Shown here: positions 24,747 through 36,700 of the stretch, piece by piece | Numbering within the stretch: position 1 is the first letter of the stretch | Layout: each line of letters begins with the position of its first letter | NCBI RefSeq assembly: GCF_042477335.2 | Contig: NC_091247.1 | Coordinates: 37,995,501 to 38,059,500, forward strand | Direction: 5' to 3' | DNA length: 64,000 nt | DNA from: Ovis canadensis | Taxonomy: Eukaryota > Chordata > Mammalia > Artiodactyla > Bovidae | The notes under the pieces: generated by a model | The model's database searches: none | Told to the model about the DNA's origin: nothing | What the model saw: the letters and a program-made list of their open reading frames with translations, nothing else | Position numbers and translations under genes: made by a program

Positions 24747-27700
24747 GGAAACATAAGGGACTAGCTCCTCCCATACATCCCCTCACCCAGGAACCCAAGT
24801 TTGGCCTTGGTGCAACCACACATGCCACGCTTGTTCTAAGCAAGCCACCCACACCTCTGTCCTGGAACAGGCAAGGCATCCGTGAGTTTGGGGAGATGCA
24901 GCCAGGTTTCACAGAAACAGAGCCAGCGTTCCCCAGAGTTCCCTGCACTGGCAGCATCCTCTTTTTGCGTGAACTGGGGATGGGTGGGCAATCCATGGGG
25001 AGAGCAGAGGAAGCCCGGGTCCACCCTCCTTCCCCAGCTCACCCTCCATGTTCTCCACACGCAGCATCAAGTGGACAAAGCTGACGAAGTTCATCTGGAG
25101 GTCGGGGCCGCCGTAGCGGATAAGCATCAGCTGGCAGACGCCATCACTGAGCACGATTCCTGCGTGGAACACAGGCTCCCGCCGTGGGTGCTGAGACCTC
25201 ACACCTAGCTCCCCTGCTACCTGATGCCCCTAAATTGTCCCTCCACCTCCGGGACCTGAATTCTAATAGCCCGGGGTCTTCTTTGAGAGGGTTCATTGTG
25301 AATTAATTACTTATTTTACTAATCTTATCTTCTCTCCATTCTCTGTCCCTGTCCCCTAGGCAACCAGGAGGGTTTCTTGATCAAGCGGGTTACTGGCCTT
25401 TCCGGTAGGAGGCCGTCTGCTTAGTGGTCAAGACAATCTGTTTTGGAGTCTGGGAGTCCCAGAGGTAAGCCCCAGGTGACTTAACTTATCTGAGCTGCTA
25501 TTTCTTCCTCTGTAAAGTGGGGATTATGACAGGGTGTTGGCAAAGACTAAAGTGTGGGTGTGTGCCAGCCCTCAGTAAATGTTAGCTGTGAACATACTGA
25601 TAATCCGTGTTTTAGTTAATCACAGATCCGCATCTTTGGGCCTCTGAACTCAGGGAGTAACTCTGCTCTTTAGAATAACTGTTAGGCTTCCCTAGTGGTT
25701 CAGTCGGTAAAGAATCTGCCTGCAATGCAGGTAGGCCCGGGTTTGATTCCTGGGTCAGGAAGATCCCCTGGGGAAGGAAACGGTAACCTACTCCAGTACG
25801 CTTATCTGGAAAATCCCATGGACAGAGGAGCCTGGCAGGCTGCAGTCCATGAGGTCACAAGAGTCAGACACGACTTTGTGACTAAACCACCAGCAGGACG
25901 TCATGCACCCCAGCCCCACCCCTGCCCCACCCCCAGCCCCCCTCCGGGCCTGCTGTGTGCCTACCTGCCTCCCTCATGGCAGCCCGTAGTTGGGCCCAAT
26001 TCAGGGATCCTGACTGGTTAGTGTCTTGCTTGTGGAAAACCTCCTGGGAAGAACACAAAGCAAAGGCTAAGGAAGCCAGCCATCTCCAAGCACCCTCTGA
26101 GAGCCCCTTGCACCCCAGTGCCAAGCCTGCAGGACTGCTAGTGGGCGTGAGGCTCCATCTTTGGGCCTAGCTGCCCAGACAAGAACAGGCTGGGGTCTCC
26201 TGGCTGGGATCCCACCCCCTGTCCCAGTTGTCCTTTAAGCTGTAAGAGGGGGCAGTCTTTCTGTCATGAGGGATGGAGAGTCAGGATACAGGTAAACAGG
26301 CTTAATCTAAGCGAATCATCCAAATTTTGAAGGGCTTCCAACCTGATGACTCAGGAGACAGGAGGAGGGTGGTGAGCAACAACTGGAAAAGTAGGCGGGA
26401 GCCAATTTATGAAGGACTCTAAATGCCATGCTAAGGGGTGTGAACTTGATCTGAAGGCCACGGGGAGTCTCTTCCTTTTAGTTAGGAAGGAAGGAGGCAA
26501 CATGATCGGATGTCACCTTCAAAATCCAGAAGACTATTGCAACAGGCTCCCTGGGTTTGGAAGAGAAAGGAAGAAACGCTAGAAGGACACTTGGAAGACT
26601 GAGTGAGCGGTTGGGTAGTGTCAGGCAAGGGTATTTTCCTCGGTCCTGTCTCATCTCAACAAAAATTGGAAGTAACGGACATTAGAGCCCTCAGCGTGTC
26701 ATAGCTCTCGGACAGACCGTGCTATAGCTCTCGGGTCTGCGAAAGACCATGTTATAGCTCTCAGGTCTTGAACAGACTGTGTTATAGCTCTTAGACAGAT
26801 CAGTGTTATAGCTCCGTGTTACAGCTCAATTTTATTTAAGAAAATAGCAGGAAAATACATCCTTGAGGTGTGAGGGCATGCCGACCCAAAGACTCAAAGG
26901 GAAAAGAGGGGGCGGCCCGACCCTTTGGCTCCTCTTTTATATGCTTTTCCTCCCGCCCCCCCCTCCCACCCCCGGGCCTGCCCTCTGTAAATCGGGCCGG
27001 CCAGGAGTGCTGTTTGTTCTACCTGAAGCCCTCACTCCAGCCCTCAGACCTTTCTTTGTTCTATTTTCGCAGGCTTTCCCGTCATTGTCCTTTAGCCACC
27101 ACCATTCTGGACTCTAGTTTCCTATTCTAACTACTTAACAGTAGAAAGGGCTGAAAGGGAGAGGTCTCGTACATTTTGCAGAATTGCCCTTTCTGCACCG
27201 TCCTGCAGGAGGCAGGCTAAACACTTGTTCTCACCTGGTAAAACATCAGCTGCTTCCACAGGTCCCTGAATTCCTGGATACTCACAGTGCCGGATGCATT
27301 AAGCTGAGAGCAAGGTTAAGGTCAAAGCCACCACAGGAGTTTCATGCCCACCTCTGGAGGCAGTGATGGGCCCTTCACAGAGCCGCGGGCAACTTGGGAC
27401 ACCACAGTCAACGTTGGACATCCCTAGTTGGCCTCCCCTGACTGGTCTGTCCAGCCCAGGGCTCCCTGGCCCTTGCTAGGAAAGGACAGAATGAGCTGGA
27501 ACACAGCAATGCTGGGAGGAGAGGTGGGGATGATGGTGGTGATAAGAGTTTCCATTTAGTGAAACAGGGTGTTCTGATGTGGCCGATTTGATACAGTTTA
27601 AATAAAACATAGTAAATATTTTATCACTATTGTTAAAACTAACTTATGGATGGATTCAGGCACAAGGGTGGATGAGGATTTTTATATTTAGTCATTTTGT

Positions 27701-30700
27701 GACAAGTTAACAGCTGAATGGTTGGCTCTGTAGACCATGTCCAAGTCCCCCCACCTCAGAGAGACTGGGTCAGAAATACCACCACACACCAGCTCTATTG
27801 GAGCCCTACGGTGGGCCTAGCGCTGAGCTACACACTTGACCTATGGAACTTCATTTTCACCCAGCAGCTGGGGTAAGTACTAACTGCCCCCTGCTCTGAA
27901 TGATGAAATGAGAGCTCAGCAAGTATGATCTCGTCCAAGCCCATGCATCTGGTGACAAGGCTGGGACCTGCCCCAAAGCCTGCACACCTGACCACCATCC
28001 CCCATTGCCCCTGGCCTCTGCAAAGTTGCTAACAAGATTCTATTTGCAACCCTCTTCACACTCTCCATTCTATGTGCCTGTCTGTAGTGTGGGTAATTAA
28101 ACTCCAGTTAACTTGTCCACTTCCCTGGTGGCTCAGATGGAAAAGCGTCTGCCTGCAATGAGGGAGACCTGGGTTTGATCCCTGTGTTGGGAAGATCTGG
28201 AGAAGGAAACGGCAACCCACTCCAGTACTCTTGCCTGGAGAATCCCACGGACAGAGGAGCCTGGTAGGCTACAGTCCATGGGATCGCAAAGAGTTGGACT
28301 CGACTGAGCGACTTCACTTTCACTTAACTTGTCCACTTAGAAAATCAGAAGATTTGCTAGAAAAACCACAGGGTTGAGAATGAGGAAAACTGAGTTCTCG
28401 GCAGGTCACTGAACTCCAAGCTCTGGTTTCCTGATCTATAAATGGGGGCAGCTGCTGCCCCGTCAGCAAAAGGAAAACTCAGAACCTTGAGGCTCCTTTA
28501 AAAGCTTCTTGTCACCCAGAGAAGTGTTACTATCCACCACCCTGCAGCTGCCTCATCCTCACTCTTCAGAAATAAACTTATTGTTATTAATAACAAAGTC
28601 ATTTCAGTCATGTCCAACTCTGTGAGACGCTATGGGCTATAGCCTGCCAGGCTCCTCTGTCCATGGGATTCTCCAGGAAAGAATCCTAGATTGTGTTGCC
28701 ATGCCCTCTCCAGGGGATCTTCCTGACCCAGGGATCAAACCTGGGCATCCTGCATTACAGGCAGATTCTTTATTTCTGAGCCACTAGGATATTGATCACT
28801 TATTCAATGACTCAGTGACAGTTCTGTCCTTAGCACTTCATTTTATTTGCATACCAGTCCTACAGAATAGGCTTTAACACTACCCCCCAGGCTACACGTG
28901 AGGACTCTGTCACTCCTCAGAGCCCTAGTTAAGTGCTAGGGCTGGATTTCAACCCCAGGCAGTCTGGCTCCAGGGCAAAGCTCTCCAACAGCAGAATGCA
29001 TCTACCCACAAACCTGGAAGGATACATCCAGCAGGGCCAGGATACCCTGACAGGCCTCAAGGCTGAAGAGAGGCTGTTTGCTTCCTAGACCTGTGAAGGA
29101 ACAGAAAGAGTCTGCATGGGAGTGGCCCTGGGACTGCAGGGAGAGGCAGTGCTGTCTAGACCCTTCGGAGCTTCCAAGGAGCATCATTTATGTTGAGGGT
29201 GGGGAGACTTACAGCAGTGGAGACAGAGAGAGAAGGCTTGGCGGGTGGGGGCGCAGGGGGTGATTCCTACCCCCAAGGAAAACAGTAAAACCCTGCAGAA
29301 AACATTCTGGCTTACACAGTGGGGCAGATGAACATGGCCCTTTGCACCTGGTGAAGTGGCAGAAGGTGACATTTTGTAACTGGGGGAATGGCAGAGGCAG
29401 GTAGCCAGCTAGTCACAGACTACCCAGCCTGAAAGAGCAACTTGTTCAAGGTCCCACCCAAACTGGGAGACAGCCTCAGACATCTTGACAGTGCTCCCGT
29501 AAGCGATGGGACCTCTCTTTTTCAAGTGAATCCATAGCTCCAAGTCATGAGAAATTTCTTATTTAATTCCAAAGGAACCTCTTTTCTCATTCACTCACTA
29601 GTCCTAGTTTTACCTCCAGAAAAGCATAAATAACTATCTGTCCCCTCCTCGACCTCTCCCCTCCATCCTAAATATCTAAACATTTATCCAACGCTTCCCC
29701 AGATGACATGGTTTCCAAACCCTCACCTCCCTCTTCCATGATCTATGCTTTGCCAGCATCTCCCTAAAATGTGATACCAAGACTAGAACACACGCCTGCA
29801 GCTACAATTGGATTAAGCAGAGTACAGTGGATCTATCACTTCTAACATTTTTAGTCTGCATTTCCCAAAGTAGGTTCCAAGGGAGATGTTTTGCAGAAAA
29901 AGGGTTTTGAGTTCAAATACATTTGAAATATTTTGTATCTACAAGCCTTTTTCCATTATCATGTACCTTAGCACGTGATTGGTATAGAGGAGTCAACATT
30001 GAAATTTTGTTTAACGCAGAATTACCTAAGTTCAGTTGACAGTAGAACGTAACCCCTTATATTTCACAGAACACTCACTAAAACCTAATTTCCTAAGCAC
30101 AATTGACTACAGAACCTAACCCTTTTTATTTCGTGGAACACTCACTAAAACCTTTTGGTTTCTAACATTTCTTGGAACACGATTTCAAAAACACATCTAA
30201 AGCTTCCATTAAATACTGCCTGAATTTCGATTAGCTTATTTAGCAGCAACTTAAAACTATTAGCACATGTTAAGCTCAAGGTCAACTAAATTAACCAGAT
30301 ATCTTTCAAATAAACTGCCACAAAGATGAGGTCTCTTCTGTTATGAACTTGCGCAACCAATTTTTTAAAAATTACAAAATGGCAGTTTTTAATTATCACC
30401 CTGACTGCATTTCATCTTTTTGGCTTGGGCACAGCTTGTGGTGAACATTCTGAATTTCAACTCTGTTGTCTATTAATGATTCCTCCCAGCTCTGTGCCAT
30501 CTGCAGATCTGATAAGTCTTCGTGTCTTGTCTTCCTCCAAGCCATTGATAAAAGCTGAGGACGTGTAGGGGGACCAAGGGCAAAATACAGAGATTCATCC
30601 AAGTATCTAAACATGTAGACTCTGATCCATAACATAGAATTATTCCTCTGGTTTCATATTTATATAACTCTTGGGATTGATGCTAAAATTTTGAATCATA

Positions 30701-33700
30701 TTGCTACTTTCCAACCCCCACTTCATCACTTGCTATGAGAGACTTTACCAACTATTTTGCCAAAATCTATAGTAGCTCTTTGATCTGTCCACCAGAAATC
30801 CTCTCATAGGAATAAATGAAAGCAATGTGTCCATCCATTCTTTTAAAAATTTAAGTGTGCAGAAGCCATCTCTTTTAGATAATTTCCATAGAATTTTTTT
30901 TTTTTTTGATGAGGGGTAGGGAGGGGCGCATCTTATATTCTATCATTTCTAGAGCCTCGCCTTCTGGCTCTTTTATGATATTCGAGTGTGGTTTTGAGAA
31001 ACCATCTGGAAATTATGCAATTTCTGAGTTTGTTAGGGTTTGAAATCTTGGCTTCGTATAAAAGAGAAGCAATCAAATACCCTTCAATTGTTTGGTTTAC
31101 TTTTTTCATTTTGAGGTTCATTCTCTTGCCTGGAGAAATTATGTTCTTCTCATTCAAAATCTACATATAAAATACTTTTAGATGGGCTTTAAGCTTTCCT
31201 GATGATTTATGCCAGGCTTCACACAAAGGCATCCACATCAAAGTTCTCCTATATGACGTGCTCCCTTCTATCAGATTTTTGTAGGTTAATCAATTTAAAT
31301 ATGAGCTTATCAGAGATCTCCCTGGTAAGCTACTCAATACTTAATTATTTATTTGCTGAGTTGAAGAAATGAGTGCTATTCATCCACAAGGACTTTCTAA
31401 GCCAAAAAAGGAATACTCAGCTATTCTTTGCAAACTAGCAGAAATCTTTATTTTCTCTACCATGTATCTCTACATACCCAACTAAGCAAAAAAGAAAAAG
31501 AGCTATTTTCCCAAGCTGCATAAATTCCTCTACCTCTGTCAGACCACACGACCCACCCTGGTGTAGGACACAGCTGCTGGGGAGACCAGTGGGCATTCAC
31601 ATGGCCCACTAGGAGAAAGAGAAGCAGACCTAGAGTTCAGGAAAGTCGTGTCCCCTGAGTCCAACAGGAATGACTGAAATACTCACCTGACCAGGGCATG
31701 TGGTTCAGGATATTCTGCAGTTGGATCGCATTTATTTCTGGATACTGAAGTGGAAGCAGAGGGTCAGGAGAAAATCATCATTCCTAAAGGCTCATTAGAT
31801 GTAGAACCCACAGATAAACAGGGCTGGGAAAGGCCTCTCCCACATCTGCTTAGCACAGCACATCTGCCATTTCTGGGCAGAATAAGTGACACTGTTTTCT
31901 CACACATAAGGACATGACTAGACATAAAATTAAATCCAAAATTTCATAAGAACTTCAACAACAGTTAACTGGGTGTCAAATTCAGAGTGCCCCACCAGGG
32001 CAGGACTCTTCAGAGGTAGACTAATAGAGATGTTTCTCAAACTGGGTTCTATAGAGATGCTGCAAAAGTTCAGCAATTGAGTTTCAATTTTATTCTTATT
32101 TAACTATCCTTAGCCAAGAGTCCAGATTTCCATTCTAGACTTCATCAGAAGCCACTCTTTACATGGACATTTGACTTTAAAACATGTTAATGAAATGTAA
32201 GTACCATAAATTTGAACTTATAAAATGGATATGATACCTTTATATGTATCTGGATTTTTATATCTCTTAGGATTCTCTATGAGATTCCATTTGATAAAAG
32301 GACTGCAGCAGAAAATGTTTAGAAACGCCTGGTATGGAAGAAAATTCTTAAAAACAATACACAGAAGATTTTGATGTAGCCTCTCTGACTATACTAAGCA
32401 AATGCCAGTGTGAAAGTGAGAAAAGATGGGAAGGCAGGCAACTTGCGAATTAAATCAGGAGTGTTACTAATGCAGGAAGTTCATGTTCTTGCAGTTTTAA
32501 TGACATCTCTCAGATGTCAGACCCAGATTTCTTGCCCTGTTCCTAACTGGGTTTGGCTCCGCAGTGTCCCCTGCTCCTCACTACCTCCCCTGGTCAACTT
32601 ACCTTTTCAAAGAGTTTGGTGAAGAATTCATCCTTCCCTTCACTTTGGTCTACAATTTCCTATAGAAACAGACATACAGAAGGACAAGGTCAGTCCCTGG
32701 ACAAATGGACTCTCATGCATACACTAATGAGTCATGGCCTCCAGGCCTCTAAAATCTACAAACTTGACCTTGAGCACCGCTTTAAATTTTCTGCCATAGC
32801 CTTCACATACATCTCTTGTTTCTTTAACCCTCAGTGGCTTGGGGGAAGTAGCAAACCATGAAAGAGGCGAAGAAACACCAGGTAGAGAGAAATAAGAGCA
32901 TGGATGTGTAACTCATGCACAAGGGCTCTGGGCCTTCAAGACCAAGGACCTGATCAGAAGGGCAGTTCTCCTGGTACAAAAACAGCAGAATCAGAGGACT
33001 TTTGGGGCATGATAGATAACACAATGTATGTGCCATAGAGGCTTCCGCAGTGGCTCAGCAGTAAAGAATCTGCCTGCAGTGCAGGAGACAAGGAGACTCC
33101 AGTTCGATCCCTGGGTTGGGAAGATCCCCTGGAGGAGGAAATGGCAACCCGCTACAGTATTCCTGCCTGGAGAATTCCATGGACAGAGGCTGCGTCCATA
33201 GGGTCGCAAAGAGTCGGACACAACTGAAGCGACTGAGCACGTACACGTGCGCCATAGAGTAGGGCCTGCAGGACCTACGACCTCGTCCCCCAAATCCTAA
33301 ATGTGAGGGGAGAAGCCTACGCCCCCCCCCCCCCCCCCCCCGCGCCGGCTTTGTGAACAGATCCAGTCACATGCAAATCCACCTGAAAACTCACCTTAGA
33401 GAAGATGACACTGGAATTGCTGCCAATTTCACTGAGAGGGGAGAAAAGACAGACTTACTTCTTGGGGATAGCCTGGGAGCCTTTTGGCCAATACCCTCCC
33501 TCATCTTCCCAGCTTCTTAACTAATGCACCATGCGGGCCTTGCTCAACTCCACCTCATGCCCCACCTGCCCTTGCAGTGTGCAGTTTGGCACACAGCTCA
33601 GCACTTGGCTGTACTTCTCCACCTGCCCTGCGCTCTTACCACCTGCATTTGCTCAGGATGAGTCCTCTACCCCGACCCCATGTGCCCTTTCCTGCCCCAC

Positions 33701-36700
33701 CCCCCAGCCCTGCCCTCATCTAACTACTTCTACTCACACATTAAGACTCAGAAGTCTCACAAGGCAGTGAGACCCAGGACCAAGTTAAACTACCTACGCC
33801 CAAAACATGAAGGAAAAAGAACTGGGTCCTAAGGACTGAAGGGCAGTCATGTCAAAACAATCCTTGGCAAAATACAGGCCTACCTCATTTCACTGTGCTT
33901 CGCTTGATTGTATTTTTCACAGATTAAAGGTTGGTGGCAACCCTGTGTCAAGTAAGTCTATGGGAGCCATTTTTCCAACAGTATTTGCTCACTGCGTCTC
34001 TCTGTCACATTTTGGTAATTCTCACAATATTTCAAACTTTTCATTATTGTTTTATTTGTTATGGTGATCTGTGGTCCGTGTTGTTATTATTGCAAAAAGA
34101 TTCTAACTCCTTAAATGCTCAGACAATAGTTGCCATTTTTAAGCAATCAAGTATTTTTTACTTAAGGTATGCACATTGGGGTTTTGTGTTTTTTCTGACA
34201 CAGTGCTATTGCACAATACTATAATACAGTATAAACATAATTTTTATATGCACTGGAAAACCAAAAACCCCTGTGACTCTTTTTAATGAAGTATTTGCCT
34301 TATTGCAGTGGTCTGGAACTAAACATAAGATAGGCCTGTTATAAGTTTGGCTGGGGTGTGTGTATATTGAATTGTCTGAGCCTGATAGTTGATGGCAGCC
34401 TCCCTCATCGGAACAATCCCAGTGCTCCTGTAGGAATCACCACCTCCATGAAGCCACCCCTGCTTCCCCTAGGACCATGGGAAGTTGGCTCAGATGCTCC
34501 TCCTTGATGTCCTCCTAACACCCTGGGCAAATAAACACTTGCCCCAGACAAAGTGTACCATAAATAACTGCTCACATATCTATGTCCTTTCCAGACTGAG
34601 CTCCTGGAGGGCAGGGCCCAGGCCTGTTCTAGCTTTTTCTCTAGCAGAGTGTTCATTTGTTAGGAGAGTAGGGAGGAAAAAGTGAAGGTGTCTCCATGCA
34701 GAGAGCTGTCCTGCTCTCGGGCTTGCCCTGTCTGTCTTCTGTGTGGTCACAGAGACCCCATCCTCCACTATTTTCCCCTTACTCTCCCTCCCTTGGCCCA
34801 AGTGGACCCCAATGTCCAGGAGAGGCCTGGCCCTTACTAAAACACGTGCTTCCTGGAGAAGACTCTGAGGACGAACTCAGACTCCTGACGGGCCTTAGAT
34901 GTGCAGGGCACGATCACGTACGTCCCTGGCTCCAGCCACAGCTCCTGGCTCACTTCCTTCTCTGTGAGAAACGTCGCAGGGCAACTCAGGGAAGCATTTT
35001 TCCAGAAGAACTCAGAGGGCAGTTTCTTCTGGGCATCGAAGCTCTATAAATGGAGGACAGAGGGCAACAGATGAGGTGATCACCCATGTCTTGTGGTCAG
35101 GCCTGGACACCTTGTCCAGGAGCCAGGACTAAAGTGGCCTCTGATTTGCCAAATGCCACCTCCCCCAGTGGAGGGGTGAGGAGTGGAGAGAAAACACCAG
35201 GACATGTCCTGAGTAGGCACCTCTGCTGGAACCTTACATGAGGCTGAATACATAGGTCATTTGATTTAACTTTATGTTAAAACATCATGCATAGAATGAG
35301 GTGAGGAAGGTCACTATGTCTACACGTCCACGTTACAGTTGAGGGGCTGAGGCTCAGATAAGTTAGGTCATCTGCACAGAGTTACCCAGCAGGTAAGAGT
35401 CTCTGCCAGAACAGGAATTCAGGGCAGCTAGGCCCCAGTGCCCATGTTCTAGATCCTTCCTGATGCTGCCTCTAGGTATGCGCTATAGTTTCAAGGTTGA
35501 TTATGACCTGATTATGGTCACAGGTACACACATACCACCAGGCATCTGCCTCCATACTGGTCACCTGGCCATTCCATACCATCTCAGGGAAAATAGCCTC
35601 ATAAAAGGGAAAGAGGACTGGCCAAAATCCAGAAGATCCAATCAGAGGTCTGGTTTGTGTTTTGTTTTTACAACATAAATTTCTCTCTCTCTCCCTCCCT
35701 CTTTTATGTCCCCCTCTGGCCCTGTTTGCCTCTCTCACTTCCTCTTCCCCCGGCTCTCGTGCAGGGCTATGGAGGGAGGGGTGGTCCACGTAGGGACGCA
35801 TACATTTGCTGATAAAGACACTGCCTACCACATAAAGACATTTCCTAGATGCCACTCAGGGCTGGGGAAACAAAATGTATCTCCTGGTCATGCTTGCTTT
35901 CTTATTGAGACAATGAGAGCTAGAGAATCAGTCCATTGCTCTCTTTGCCCTGGTTTCCAGGAATCTCAGAACTCACTTTTACAATCAATTGTAGTAGCTA
36001 TCCTATGTATAGTGTTCCTGGTAGAATCAATTGCTTCCTTCTCCCTTGTCCATTTATAACTTTTTTCTCACCAGTTGAATTCTATAACTGGTTCATGGTT
36101 TTGCTCTGTTTACACTTTTTATTCTAGGTTGACCTAAATTCTATTTAGGAATAGGCTTGATATAAATAAATTTTTCTTTTTAAATTAATAGGTAACTTTG
36201 GGAGCACACAGTATTCCCTTGGGAGAGAAGAAGGGGCGGGGGGGGGGAAAGCCCAAACCGAACTAAGACACCCAACACAAAATGGTTTCTTTATAAAAAT
36301 CCTTTTACTCTAATCAGTCTAATCTGAGAAAATTAAGTTTTTCACTCCTGTTTTCTTTGGGAAACAAAATAATAGCTGCCACCCTTCAGAGGCCAGGAGA
36401 GCCCAGGCCTTCTTAACTGATCCCTCTAAGCTGCCACTGCAGCTGAAACACAGAGCTATCCTTGACCTCTGCCTGCGTTTTCTGTTTGGTTTCCCAAGCC
36501 TTCATCCCTGATTCCTAGGCGGTGGGTTGCATGCTCTCCTGTTGTCCCCCCTGTTACAGATCTATTTTATGATGGGCTTCATAACTTAGGCAAGATTGTG
36601 ATTTATCATTCTTCCTCTGCTGTGACAGTCTGAAATATTTGCCCTAGGTATTTATGTAGAGATTTAATAAATTCTAAAATTTATTGGTTCTGCATCAGGC

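Noticed and set aside
24644-25084. 146-codon open frame through the (TG)n repeat
   Set aside because: It is antisense to CAPN14 exons 20-21 and is created by the repeat.
26698-26827. CRISPR-like spaced repeats
   Set aside because: Short degenerate motifs with irregular spacing inside a retroviral LTR of a mammalian genome.
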